The notes under the pieces: generated by a model | The model's database searches: none | Seen by the model: the letters and a program-made list of their open reading frames with translations, nothing else | Told to the model about the DNA's origin: nothing | Shown here: positions 37,970 through 46,768 of the stretch, in pieces | How the letters are laid out: the number at the start of each line of letters is the position of its first letter | How positions within the stretch are numbered: the first letter of the stretch is position 1 | NCBI GenBank assembly: GCA_002239065.1 | Contig: MPNO01000013.1 | Location: 22,214 to 86,213, forward strand | DNA from: Defluviicoccus sp. bin129 | GTDB taxonomy: Bacteria > Pseudomonadota > Alphaproteobacteria > MPNO01 | Reading direction: 5' to 3' | Length of the DNA: 64,000 nucleotides | Program-made: the position numbers and the translations under genes

Positions 37970-38790
37970 AGCAGTCTGTCGGACTTAGGGTCATCGATCG
38001 ATGTTCGGTTGTCTGCCGCGCCCGGTTGTGGCGTGCGGCGGAGTTGGCGACGTTGTCCGGCCGTTGGAGCTTGTCGCCGGGTTCGCGGGCGGTTTGCGGC
38101 ATCGGCGGCGTTCTCCGGTCACGGCATGCGCCCCGGAGGCGCCTCACGCGGGCAGGCTCAGCTTGTGCAGCCGCTTGCAGTTGTATGCGAGCGCCACCAG
38201 GTCCCACTCGCCGGTCACCTTGTCGAGGCCGCGCAGCGAGAACCCGGTGAAGCCGAGCACCGCCTTGACGATGCCGAACACCGGCTCGACGGTCTGGCGG
38301 CGCAGCTTGTACAGAACTCGGCTCTCATCGCTTGCCAGCTTCCCGGCCAGCGCCTTCAACCAGTCGGCCTTGAGCTCCCTCGGCGCCGCCGGCCTGGCCG
38401 GGGGGAAGTCATGGCGCCGGCGGCGGCCTTCCGCCGCGGTCGACACCAGGACCTCGATGCCGCTCGCCTCGAGCGCCGCCACCTCCGCCCCGTTGGCATA
38501 GCCGTTATCCGCCAGCACCGTCTCCGGCCGGCCCAGCGCCGCCGGGATCGCCGCGACGTCCGCCACCAGCTCGTTGCGGTCGCTGGCGCATTGGCTGACC
38601 CGGGCGCTCAGGATCAGCTGGCTGCCGTCCGCATCCACCGCCGCCTGCGCGTTGTAGGCATGGCGGTACTCGTGGTGCTTGCTCTTGCGCATCAGCCGGC
38701 TGTCCGGGTCGCACAGATTGCTCTGCTCGCTCGGGCCCGGCGTCTCGTCCGGCGGCTTCGGATGCTTGCCCCTGGCCCGGCCCGGGCGCT
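37970..38790 (-). mobile_element. IS1182-type insertion sequence remnant
   Basis: The element's 3' part is present: about 650 bases of transposase gene, then a non-coding end at 37970-38143 that finishes with GCAGTCTGTCGGACTTAGG near 37974, which resembles IS1182-family ends. The other terminus and the N-terminal half of the transposase are missing. The break at about 38790 abuts a Fic gene fragment on the plus strand. No intact inverted repeat or target duplication could be found. Confidence 0.7.
38144..38790 (-). pseudogene. IS1182-type transposase, C-terminal fragment
   Basis: About 215 residues of a DDE transposase. Typical blocks are SEQSNLCDPDSRLMRKSK, YNAQAAVDADGSQLI, VLADNGYANGAEVAALEA, and the C-terminal RRQTVEPVFGIVKAVLGF with the last catalytic Glu. 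The DDE triad is incomplete because the N-terminal portion is lost, so the protein cannot be functional. An ATG at 38821 gives an open frame, but its first dozen residues come from the neighbouring Fic fragment read backwards. The stop at 38144 is natural. Confidence 0.8.
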
Positions 38791-38792
38791 TC

Positions 38793-38948
38793 GGCGACGT
38801 GGTCAAAGCGGATATCGCCAACCGCCAGACGGCCGCCGTCTACCTGAAAGCGCTGGCGGCCGAAGGACTCCTCGAGGAAATCAAGGCGGGGCGCCAGAAC
38901 CTCTACATCAACCTGGCGCTCCTGGCGCACCTCGCCGAGCGCGAGTGA
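38793..38948 (+). pseudogene. Fic family protein, C-terminal fragment
   Basis: About 50 residues (GDVVKADIANRQTAAVYLKA onward, ending LLAHLAERE) match the winged-helix C-terminus of Fic/DOC-family proteins as I remember it. The catalytic HPFxxGNGR motif and the rest are absent, cut off where the IS1182 remnant begins. The simplest reading is that the element inserted into a fic gene and later deletions removed the rest of both. Fic proteins modify targets by AMPylation, but this fragment is inert. Confidence 0.55.
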
Positions 38949-39185
38949 CTATGCGCGAGGTGGCGGTGGCGTGACAGCGCCTGCATGCGGAAGAGTGAGG
39001 CGCACGAAAGGGATGGCGGCGGGGCACCGCCTCGAGATTAGCGGGTTGCGCTTACCCGCTCAGGCTGTGCCGCAGTCGGTATTCGCCCCGCCCTGAGTCG
39101 CAACGGGTCGGCCTTCCCTCCCAGGACGGCGTTCGCCGCGATTCGCGGTCGCCTGCCGCACGAGTCTGGCGAGGGTACCGATCCC
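38949..39185. other. Gap without a recognisable gene
   Basis: The 237 bases between the Fic fragment and the TadE/G-like gene hold no frame with convincing coding character, no clear terminator and no repeat. The sequence is probably leftover flanking DNA from the rearrangements on the left. Confidence 0.4.
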
Positions 39186-39863
39186 TTAGGCGCTGTGACC
39201 TGGCCCTCCAGCGGTCGAGTCCCGCCGGCCCGGAACCGACGTCAATGCGGCGGCCTGTGAGTAGGTCGGCTTGGACGGGGGGGTTGCGGGCTCGCGCGCC
39301 GGCACCGCGTGATGGCGGTAGATGTCGCCGCCGATGAAGCGCCCGGTCAGCGAACCCTGGCGCGTCAGCCGGGCGCACAGCTCCACCACGATCACGACCT
39401 CCCCCGCCGACATGTCGAAACCGGCTGGCAGTCCCGACTTTCCTTCGCCCGCCACGTACCGGGCGCAGCCGGAGGCAAGATTCGCGGTCACGGCCTGGTC
39501 GCCGAACCGGATCGAATCGTCCGACCACAGCATCGCGACGGGCTCCGGCGGATCGACCGAAGGCCGGCGGAACGCGGTGATCACATAGACCACGTCCGCC
39601 GGAACCTTGAGTTCGTTGACATAGAGGGATTCGCCGAGCTCCTTCAGGCCGTCGCCGTCGGTCTCGGCGTCGCGCGAGACATAGTCGGCCATGATACCGG
39701 CCAGCCGCGCGCTTGCCGTGTCCGCCCTGATGCGCGAATACAGGTCGAAGCACAACGCGGAAACCGAGAGGAGCACCACCGAGCCAAGGGCGAACTCGAT
39801 CGCGACCCCGCCGCGCACATCGCAGGCGAAGGCCCTGATCTTCAAGAAGGCGACGCGCATCAT
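39186..39863 (-). CDS. TadE/TadG-like pseudopilin of the Tad locus
   Basis: A 225-residue protein with one N-terminal membrane segment. GGVAIEFALGSVVLLSVSALCFDLY (about residues 17-41; key residues Glu22 and the hydrophobic run) is the TadE/G class signature. The rest is periplasmic, with two cysteines. The C-terminal 40 residues are Pro/Ala/Ser-rich. The start is ATG at 39861-39863 or the next codon. It is the distal gene after the fusion secretin on the minus strand. Such minor pseudopilins are needed for Flp pilus assembly. Confidence 0.82.
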   Translation of the reverse strand: MMRVAFLKIRAFACDVRGGVAIEFALGSVVLLSVSALCFDLYSRIRADTASARLAGIMADYVSRDAETDGDGLKELGESLYVNELKVPADVVYVITAFRRPSVDPPEPVAMLWSDDSIRFGDQAVTANLASGCARYVAGEGKSGLPAGFDMSAGEVVIVVELCARLTRQGSLTGRFIGGDIYRHHAVPAREPATPPSKPTYSQAAALTSVPGRRDSTAGGPGHSA

Positions 39864-40219
39864 GATGGGTCCCGTTCCTGTGGACAGGTGACGGTCGGGG
39901 GTGGCCGGAACCGTCCAACTCCTGCCCCGGCTCGTCGATCGATGGGGCAAGAGGCCGGAAAGGATAGCGGCGATCCCGGAATAGGCAAGCCGCCGCGGAT
40001 TCCGGTGCCGCCGCGGATTCCGGCGTCCCCGGGGAGCGCGGTGTCCGAGCGCCTCGCTGCGGTGAGGTGCCGGGGGCCGCGTCCGCGGGGTGTGGCGTGC
40101 GGGACGCTCGGGCGGCGGTCGATTTCGGCCGAGACGAACGTCGAAGCTAGGCGGCGTCGTGCACCGCTGCGCCCGCACAGGGGCTCACCGCTTCCAGGGC
40201 AGCGCGTGCGGAGGGGAGT
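39864..40219. other. Gap between TadE/G-like gene and secretin gene
   Basis: The 356 bases show no believable gene. The only structure is an 18-bp near-perfect tandem duplication (GCCGCCGCGGATTCCGG core) at 39989-40024. The gap is long for genes of one operon, so the TadE/G-like gene may have its own promoter here. Confidence 0.45.
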
Positions 40220-42397
40220 TCAGAAGTGGTAGCCGCTGAACCTGGGTGGGGATGGGGCTTGGCCTTCGGCGGTCGACGAGCCCGGACTTACCAGCCGCGC
40301 CGTAACGATCACGATCAGCTCGAGTTCTTCGGACCGGATCGAGCGCTGCCCGAACAGCGCTCCCAGCCCCGGTATGTCCTTGAGCCCGGGCACGCCGGCC
40401 TCCCGCGTGTTCGATGCATTGCGGAACAATCCCGCGATGACGATGGACTCCCCGTCGCCAACCTCGACCGTCGTCTCGGCGCGGCGGACGTTGATCACCG
40501 GCACATTCACGCCGACCACCTGTACGGCCTGGTTCAGGGAAGGCTCCGATACCTCGGGCCTGACCTTCAGGACGATCCTGCCGGTATCGATCACTGTCGG
40601 GACGAAGTCGAGCAGGATCCCGTATTTCTTGTACTCGAATACGATCACCCCGTCCTCGAACCCCGTCGGCAACGGGTACTCGCCGCCGGAAAAGAACGAT
40701 GCGCCTTCGCCGGAGACCGCGGTGACGTTGGGCCGGGCGAGGACGTTGGCGAGTCCTGCCCTTGCGAGCGCGTCTATCATGCCCGCGACCCGCGTGGTCC
40801 CCGTCGCCCGGCCGAAATACAGGCCCGGCGAGACCTCCCCGTCGATGGTGGCCCGCACGCCCCGGGAGACGGCGCCGTCCCCCGGCAGCAATCGCCCGAT
40901 GCGGAAGCCGAGCAGATCCTCGCCGCGGATCCGGAACGCCTCCCAGTTGATCCCGATATCCTCGCTGACCGAGCGCTGGACCTCGGCGATCTGGACTTCC
41001 AGGTTGACCTGCTGGGAACCGGTCACCCGCAATTCGTTCTCCACCGGCGTGTCCTTGGGAAGCGCGCCCGCGGCGAGCCGGAGGGCACGCTCCGACAGCG
41101 CGGCCGAGGCGACTTCGCCGGTCAGCGCGATGCCGCGCGCGGCGCGCCTTGCCTGCACCCCGCTCAGCTCGGGTTCCCGCGCAAGGATGTCCCGAAGCGG
41201 CTCGATGTCGAGGACGACGGACAGGACCCAGTCGCGAACCCTTTCGTCCTCGCCGAGCACGGCGACGGTCGTGCGCCCGACGCGCTTGCCGATGATATAG
41301 AGCGCCTTGGGCGAGAGCAGCTGCACATCGGCGATGTCGGGCGCGGCGACCAGCACGCCGGTCGCCTCGCCGGTCAGCCGGAGCCGCCGGCTGTGTCCCA
41401 GGGTGAGGGTGAGCACGTTCGGCGCCTTCCGGCCCGAGGGCCGGGCGGCGGGTTGCCCGGGCTCGGACGCTGGCGGCAATCTCTCCGCCCGCGCCGGCTT
41501 GACGGGCGCGTCCTCCGCGACCGGCGCCGCCGCGCGGGCGGGCGCTTCGCCGAGCCGCATTAGCAGGCCGGAGGATGCCGGCGGGTCGTAGCGCTCCACG
41601 CGGATGGCGTCTTCCCCGGTCGGCGACAGCCGCAGGACGAGCGCCGACAGGGGGTTGCCCGCGCGCGCCCCGGCCAGCCCCCGCCTGCGCGATTCGTCGA
41701 TCAGCCGGGACAGCGCCGGTCCGTCGCCGTCGCGCCAGAAGGACGGGTCGTGCCGGGCGTCGATCTCGGCCGCGCGGTCCGTCATCCCGGCCGCGATCAG
41801 CATGCGGAGGAAATTCGCGGTGATGCGCGGATCTCCCGACGACAGGCGCAGGGCTTCCGCGTAGCGCGTCTCGGCGGCGTCGAAATCTCCGCCGGCGGTA
41901 GCGATGACGGCGAGACCGTTGGCCGCCCAGGCGGCGGACGGCAGATCGACGCCGGCTTCCCGCGCATCCCGGAAATGTGCCCGCGCGTCATCGATCCGGC
42001 CGGCCGCGAGCGCCGACCGCGCGGCGCCCAGGAGCGATTCGCCCCTTATCGCGGAGGCGTCGTCCGACCGTTCTCCGGCCTGGACGAAGAACCGCTCCGC
42101 GGCCGGGAATTCCTTCGCGTCGAACGAAATGTAGCCGAGCCCGAGCAGCGGTTCCGGAGCCTCGTCGAACCTCTCGGCCAGAGAGGAGTAGAGCCTGCGC
42201 GCGGCCGCCGGCTGGCCGGCGGCGAGCGCCGCCTCGGCGACCGCCAGATTGTCTCGCAGCAGCGTGGCGCCGCCGCCGCCTTCCGATAGCGGCCCGCCCG
42301 CGCACGCGCAAAGGATTGCGCCGCACACGGCAAGCGCGGCGGTTCGACGTATCGGCAAGACAGGCCTGCTCCGCTGCACCGGCCCGGGAGTCTTCAC
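40220..42397 (-). CDS. TadD-RcpA fusion: TPR lipoprotein joined to a Tad secretin
   Basis: A 725-residue protein. Residues 15-32 form a lipoprotein signal with lipobox LCAC (Cys32). Residues 45-240 are TPR-like repeats (LGYISFDAKEFPAAERFF, AWAANGLAVIATAGGDFDAA), resembling TadD. A Pro/Ala linker (285-325) leads to the secretin N-terminal domain (VLTLTLGHSRRLRLTG near 328), a BON-like segment (about 400-460) and the secretin core (about 465-705, with VPVINVRRAETTVEVGDGESIVIAGL). In typical Tad loci these are two proteins, RcpA/CpaC and TadD. The start GTG at 42397 has GGAG upstream. Confidence 0.88.
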   Translation of the reverse strand: MKTPGPVQRSRPVLPIRRTAALAVCGAILCACAGGPLSEGGGGATLLRDNLAVAEAALAAGQPAAARRLYSSLAERFDEAPEPLLGLGYISFDAKEFPAAERFFVQAGERSDDASAIRGESLLGAARSALAAGRIDDARAHFRDAREAGVDLPSAAWAANGLAVIATAGGDFDAAETRYAEALRLSSGDPRITANFLRMLIAAGMTDRAAEIDARHDPSFWRDGDGPALSRLIDESRRRGLAGARAGNPLSALVLRLSPTGEDAIRVERYDPPASSGLLMRLGEAPARAAAPVAEDAPVKPARAERLPPASEPGQPAARPSGRKAPNVLTLTLGHSRRLRLTGEATGVLVAAPDIADVQLLSPKALYIIGKRVGRTTVAVLGEDERVRDWVLSVVLDIEPLRDILAREPELSGVQARRAARGIALTGEVASAALSERALRLAAGALPKDTPVENELRVTGSQQVNLEVQIAEVQRSVSEDIGINWEAFRIRGEDLLGFRIGRLLPGDGAVSRGVRATIDGEVSPGLYFGRATGTTRVAGMIDALARAGLANVLARPNVTAVSGEGASFFSGGEYPLPTGFEDGVIVFEYKKYGILLDFVPTVIDTGRIVLKVRPEVSEPSLNQAVQVVGVNVPVINVRRAETTVEVGDGESIVIAGLFRNASNTREAGVPGLKDIPGLGALFGQRSIRSEELELIVIVTARLVSPGSSTAEGQAPSPPRFSGYHF

Positions 42398-42720
42398 CCC
42401 ATCTCCGTCACATCGCGGTGGGCGGCCAGCATCCTGCTCCCGTAATTCGAATGTACAAGTCAACTAGTTTAGGTGAATCCCGCAACCCATCGAAAAAAGG
42501 CCGCACAAAATGAACCCGATCGCGCTGTTTGTAAATCTGCCAATTCCGGACCCCGCGTGGACGGTCCGGCCGGCCGGGCCGAGGGATTCGAGGCGGCCCC
42601 GGGATTGCGCTGCGGCGCCGCGGCCCCCGCCGCATGGCGTCTCGATACCGGCGCCGATCGGATAGAAGGTGTCATCGGGCCTTCGGCCCTCGTTCCACCA
42701 CCGGCCCTGGTCGGGAGAAC
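42398..42720. other. Intergenic region upstream of the fusion secretin
   Basis: About 320 bases between the secretin gene and the transposase remnant. The first 140 bases are relatively AT-rich and include TTGACT on the minus strand at 42458-42463, a possible -35 element for the secretin transcript, although no good -10 is visible. The remainder is GC-rich and probably belongs to the transposable element's end. A 51-codon frame from the ATG at 42510 has no supporting features. Confidence 0.4.
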
Positions 42721-43491
42721 ATGATGGCGACGGCGGAGAAGCTACCCTTTTCGTGGCGGGATGTCGAAGGTCTGCGGGACCTTGAGCGTCTGCGTTCGGT
42801 TCCCGACACGCTTGCGGACGAGGAGATCGTGGCGGCGCTTGAAGCCGGTCGGGGCCGGGGCCGCAACGACCGCCCGGTTCGGGCGGTGTGGACGCCCGGA
42901 CCGGCGCGATCTGGAAGAAGGGCAAGTCGTGGTTCGGCTATGGGCTCCATCTGGTCGCCGACACCCATTACGAGGTCCCGGTGGCGTTCGACGTGACGAG
43001 CGCGTCGGCGTCCGAGCCCAGGGTGCTGTCCGGGGATGCTGGAGGACCTGTTCGCAAGGACGCCGGAGATGGCCGGGCGCGGCGCCTGCGGCACCATCGA
43101 GTATCGCTGCCCGGCGGCGGCCTTCGACCTCGACTGCAAGGGGCGCGGGGCATGCCATCGGGCGGGCGGGGTGAAGCCCGGAGCGTACGGGCGCATCGTG
43201 CGTGTCGATCTCGACAAGCACGACCGGCGCATCTTCACGCCGACGCCCTGGGGCAGCCCGTCATGGCGGCGCGGCTACAACCGGCGCTCCGCGATGGAAC
43301 GGATCAACGCCCGTCTCGACCGCGGCTTCAACTTCGAGACCCACTACATCCGCGGGCTCGCCAGAATGAAGACCCGCGTCGGGCTGGCGCTGGCGGTGAT
43401 GATGGCGATGGCGCTCGCCCACGCGCGGGCCGGCCGCGCCGAGCGGATGCGCTCGCTGGTCGGCGCGGTGCCGTACCGCGACACCGGCTGA
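42721..43491 (+). pseudogene. Decayed DDE transposase with internal deletions
   Basis: Three pieces of one transposase lie in different frames. 42721-42891 gives the N-terminal WRDVEGLRDLERLR and EAGRGRGRNDRPVRAVW. 42888-43027 gives KGKSWFGYGLHLVADTHYEV with the expected Asp. 43036-43491 gives MLEDLFARTPEMAG through to the C-terminus GAVPYRDTG. Roughly 100 residues are missing between the first and second pieces. The family is a DDE transposase I remember from alphaproteobacteria but cannot name. It is non-functional. Confidence 0.75.
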
Positions 43492-43673
43492 GCGTGTGTC
43501 CGCCTCCCGACAGCGCCGATCGGACCGGCCGGATGCGGGCACACCGAACCCCTCGGCCGGCCGCCCGATAATGTTGCCGCAATATTCCGGAACCGAGCCG
43601 AACCGCCCGGTTCCTGACGTTCGACCGGGCCCGGCGGGCCATCTCTGCGACCTTCAAGACAACGCAGCGCGCC
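43420..43673 (+). repeat. 254-bp direct repeat, left copy (3' end of the transposable element)
   Basis: This segment covers the last codons of the decayed transposase and the element's downstream end. It aligns without gaps to 45910-46163 with 18 mismatches by my hand count (about 93% identity). Both copies have the same orientation and lie 2490 bases apart, so they could recombine and delete the intervening Flp-LspA chimera, tadG and adjacent fragment. Confidence 0.9.
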
Positions 43674-43883
43674 CCATTACGGAAGCGCACAGGCCTCTTG
43701 TTTACAGTGAGAATCTAAAGGAGTATCTAGCCTCCACGGCTTGATCGCTCATGGGTATTCGATCATTTGAGTTCCGATTCAAGAGGTGCAAGCCGAAGCG
43801 TGTAACGGGCCGATGGTTTCACGGTCGTCGGAACGTGAAGAATCCGTGATACGTCCCACAACCAAGACCGAGAAGGATAACAA

Positions 43884-43979
43884 GTGAATACTCAACGCCT
43901 TTCGCGGCAGCTCCGCCGTTTCCGCCGCGCCACCGAGGGCGTGTCCGCACTCGAAGCGGCGGGGTCGTGGACTATCTGA
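43884..43979 (+). pseudogene. Flp pilin N-terminal fragment
   Basis: A GTG at 43884 with AAGGA upstream opens MNTQRLSRQLRRFRRATEG, then VSALEA, the prepilin leader and start of a Flp pilin. It is very like the intact Flp at 51387 (LRRFRR/SRRFRRFARANEA, VSALE). After Ala-Leu-Glu-Ala the sequence changes to that of an lspA gene in another frame and stops 31 codons in. The cleavage-site glycine before VSALE is kept. A junction of two unrelated genes is evident near 43958. The product cannot be a pilin because the hydrophobic helix is missing. Confidence 0.75.
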
Positions 43980-44116
43980 CCCTCCCCGTATCGGGCGACG
44001 GGATGTGGCTGGTGTTCAATCTGGCCGACCTGGCAATGGTGGCGGGCGTATTGCTCGCCGGGAGCGCCTTCGTCGCGGGGAAGTTACGTGCAGAGAAATC
44101 GTCAGCTGCCCTCTAA
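43958..44116 (+). pseudogene. Signal peptidase II (LspA) C-terminal fragment
   Basis: In the frame beginning at 43958 the sequence reads GGVVDYLTLPVSGDGMWLVF followed by NLADLAMVAGVLLAGSAF and a polar tail, ending at the TAA at 44114. The V-V-D-Y and F-N-L-A-D motifs carry the two catalytic Asp regions of LspA, and the hydrophobic helix after them is the last membrane segment. The first two thirds of LspA are absent. It is joined directly to the Flp leader fragment, so a deletion or insertion fused the two genes. Confidence 0.72.
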
Positions 44117-44286
44117 TCGCGCCTTGGACCATGCGGGAACCATGTCACACTGACGGCTGCGCTGGCCGTCACGCCTTGGTATTCATTTGTGCCGGATGCT
44201 GACAAATCGATGACACCCGCGAAGGCGGAGAGAGATCGATTCCGTAGCGACGCACGGTCAGGGGCTTTGTGTACGGGAAGACCAGA

Positions 44287-45459
44287 ATGATCCGTTTCCT
44301 TCGGGACGTAACGGGCGGAGCGACCTCAATCACGGCCGCAATGGTGGCCGTGATGGCGGTTGGCGGCACGGCGCTCATCTCGGACCATATTTGGCTCGTC
44401 GACCAGCGCGATGTGCTGAAGTCGGCTGCCGATGCAGCCGCGGTTGCCGCGACGCTGGAGAGGAACCGCCTGCCCGACGGTCTCAGCGACCGGAAGCTGA
44501 ACAAGGCACTGCGGGCGACGGCGAAGCGGTACGTGAAGCTCAACCTTGCCCACTTGCCGAAGGACCGGTACGAGCGGGCGGTAGAGACCCTGACCGTCAA
44601 GGTGTTCCCCAACCGGCACCAGGACACGGTCGGGGTGACGGCCGAGGCGGACTTGGGCGGCACCTTGTTTGCGAGCCGTCTCCCGCTTTTCGCCGGCTTC
44701 ACCGATCCAGAGGCAATCAAGGTCGAAGCCGGTGTCGAGCGCGTCAGGGAACCCGCGGACCTTGTGCTGGCTATCGATATGAGCACGTCCATGAAACGGG
44801 ATCTGAAAGGTCGCCCAACTCGGAACGCCGACCGGAGCCGCCTGGAAATCGTGCGGCGGGCGGCGCTTCAGGTCGTCGACATTCTCGGCGGTTCCGCCCA
44901 CATCGGTGTGATCCCGTGGTCCAACGTCGTGAACGCAGAGCGCGCCCAGTGGCCGGCCAAGTATGCGCCCGAGATCGTCAACCACCCGCGCTGGCCCCCG
45001 GCTCTGCCGCTGACCGACAACCCGCAGGCGGCCCGCGCCGCAATCAACAGCGTGAATGCAGTCGGGACAGGCACGATGTCAGTGCTCGGGATAGCCGGCG
45101 GCGTGCACCACCTCCGGGCGGGTAGGAGCGACATGCAGGCAATCGTGCTGCTGACCGATGGCCAGGACAACGAATGTCCTGACCACTGGCCACGGCGCTG
45201 CTCGGCATTCGAGGTGGTGGACATCCGCGCGGACGAATGCACCCGCGCCAAGGAGGCCGGGATCCGCATCTTCGTGGTCGCGGCTATGGCGCCACGACAG
45301 GTTAGCAGCGACCTTGCGGATCAGCTTCGCGCATGTTCCAGCGAAGACGACGATCCGAACGGTACTTATGTCTTCCTGAACAACGCCGATGCCGAAAGCC
45401 TCGAGGCCGCGTTCATCAACATCGCGGGCCAGCTACAGCCGATGCGGAAGATCTATTGA
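44287..45459 (+). CDS. tadG: TadG-like protein with von Willebrand A domain
   Basis: A 390-residue minor pseudopilin of the Tad system. It has an N-terminal TadE/G-type segment (GGATSITAAMVAVMAVGGTA, residues 10-29) and one membrane helix. A periplasmic vWA domain spans about residues 155-385. The MIDAS metal site is seen as DMSTS at 164-168, and LLTDGQDNE follows near residue 285. Such proteins are thought to act in adhesion or pilus-tip assembly. The ATG at 44287 has GGGAAG upstream. It lies inside the segment bounded by the two 254-bp repeats. Confidence 0.88.
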   Translation: MIRFLRDVTGGATSITAAMVAVMAVGGTALISDHIWLVDQRDVLKSAADAAAVAATLERNRLPDGLSDRKLNKALRATAKRYVKLNLAHLPKDRYERAVETLTVKVFPNRHQDTVGVTAEADLGGTLFASRLPLFAGFTDPEAIKVEAGVERVREPADLVLAIDMSTSMKRDLKGRPTRNADRSRLEIVRRAALQVVDILGGSAHIGVIPWSNVVNAERAQWPAKYAPEIVNHPRWPPALPLTDNPQAARAAINSVNAVGTGTMSVLGIAGGVHHLRAGRSDMQAIVLLTDGQDNECPDHWPRRCSAFEVVDIRADECTRAKEAGIRIFVVAAMAPRQVSSDLADQLRACSSEDDDPNGTYVFLNNADAESLEAAFINIAGQLQPMRKIY

Positions 45460-45809
45460 CACACCAGCTCCCACGCCGCCCGCCAGCGTAAGAAGGCGGG
45501 GAGGTCGGCGCGTCGAGGGACCGTACGCGCCGCCTCGCGGGAGAACGGCGGATCTGGCTGCATACCGTTCTCAACGAGATAGTCGTCGAGGTTCATGAGG
45601 ATCTCCTGCTGCAGCTTGGCCCCGAAGGAGTCCTCGAACGGTGGAAGCGGATCGAGTTTGGCACCGAACGCACCGACGATGTTCGCCTGCTCGAAGACCC
45701 CCGCCGCCTCGGCGTGACCGGGGCCGCAGAACCCGCGTTGAGTTCGGTTGCCCGTGAGTGCGGCCTTGAACGTCCCATCCGAAGCTATGGCGAGGTCATC
45801 GAACGTCAC
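45453..45809 (-). pseudogene. Transferrin-binding-like C-terminal fragment fused to unknown sequence
   Basis: The first 52 residues (TFKAALTGNRTQRGFCGPGH, then AEAAGVFEQANIVGAFGAK) resemble the last strands of transferrin-binding-protein-B-like surface lipoproteins. After GAFGAK the usual protein would end; here it continues for 66 unrelated residues (LPPFEDSFGAKLQQEILMNL onwards). FGAKL occurs on both sides, suggesting a join at a short homology. There is no signal peptide or N-terminal half. The 3' end overlaps tadG by seven bases on the other strand. Probably a recombination product without function. Confidence 0.5.
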
Positions 45810-45909
45810 GACGGACGTCTCGTGCGCCGCGCCTCGAAGACGCGCGACACCTTAAGGAAACGCCGTCCAATCATCAGGGAAATGCCATTGCTCCGATCCC
45901 CCGCCGCCG

Positions 45910-46163
45910 CACGCGCGGGCCGGCCGCGCCGAGCGGATGCGCTCGCCGGTCGGCGCGGTGCCGTACCGCGGCACCGGCTGAGCGTGTGTCCGCCTTCCGA
46001 CAGCGCCGATCGGGGCGGCCGGATGCCGGCACACCGAACCCCTCGGCCGGTCGCCCGATAATGTTGCCGTAATATTCCGGAATCGACCCCAACCGCCCGC
46101 TTCCTGACGGTCGACCGGGCCCGGCGAGCCAGATCTGCGGCCTTCAAGACAACGCAGCCCGCC
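45910..46163 (+). repeat. 254-bp direct repeat, right copy
   Basis: This is the second copy of the segment at 43420-43673, same orientation, about 93% identical without gaps. It contains only the last codons and the downstream end of the transposase-type element, with nothing of the transposase body before it. It therefore marks the edge of a second, largely deleted insertion. It bounds the tadG segment on the right. Confidence 0.9.
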
Positions 46164-46317
46164 AGATAACGCAACAGCGGACAGGCCTCGCGCCTTGGCG
46201 AAGCGCTCGCAAGGGGATATGTATGGAGGCGGATCAACGGGCGCGTGCCGCGGATCGCAGCCATCGCATGGCGGTCGCGAGCTCTTGTCGCAGGCGCCGA
46301 TCGGGGAGCGGATCGCG

Positions 46318-46722
46318 ATGGAATTCCAGTCGGTGCGTAGCGCCGTCCTTGTGCTGGCGGGACTTTTCTCCCTGTCGCTGACCGTGGGGTGCCACCAACC
46401 CCTCGCCCTCCAGGATTCCTATTTCCGGCCGGGCGAGCCGAACGCCGCGGAGCACGGAGCCGGCGCGCTGCAGGCGGTGAGATATCATCGGGCGCTGCAG
46501 GCGGCACGCCGGTCCTGCCCCGCCGAGGCGAACCCCGCCGGCCGCGCCGAGCCGGATCGCGCGGCCTCGCGACGCGCCGCGCTTGCCCGTCTGTGCCCGG
46601 ATCCGCCCTCCGTGGCGGCCCATGGCGGCACCGAGGGCGCCTACCGCCGCTGGGTCGAGGACCGGGTACGCGCGCTGCCGGAGACCTCGGCGACCGCCGC
46701 CGGCGCCGCCGGCGGCTCGTGA
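46318..46722 (+). CDS. Small lipoprotein of the Tad locus
   Basis: A 134-residue lipoprotein. The signal peptide LVLAGLFSLSLTVGC has a lipobox TVGC around residue 26. The mature part is short, Ala/Arg/Pro-rich and shows no known fold (SYFRPGEPNAAEHGAGAL, then RRSCP and CPDPP). The ATG at 46318 is preceded by GGGGAG. Its position immediately before tadZ suggests a Tad accessory such as a CpaD/RcpB-like secretin partner, but I cannot see family motifs. Two free cysteines in the mature part could pair. Confidence 0.7.
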   Translation: MEFQSVRSAVLVLAGLFSLSLTVGCHQPLALQDSYFRPGEPNAAEHGAGALQAVRYHRALQAARRSCPAEANPAGRAEPDRAASRRAALARLCPDPPSVAAHGGTEGAYRRWVEDRVRALPETSATAAGAAGGS

Positions 46723-46768
46723 ACCGCATTCGGGCCACCCCGTCACCCGAATAACTTTCGGCCCGACG

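Noticed and set aside
42510..42665. A 51-codon frame upstream of the transposase remnant
   Set aside because: No ribosome binding site, no family likeness, and a Pro/Arg-rich second half typical of out-of-frame GC-rich DNA.
43420..46163. Active composite transposon carrying tadG
   Set aside because: Both flanking elements are reduced to one end or decayed, and no terminal inverted repeats or target duplications bound the segment. Loss by recombination is possible but transposition is not supported.
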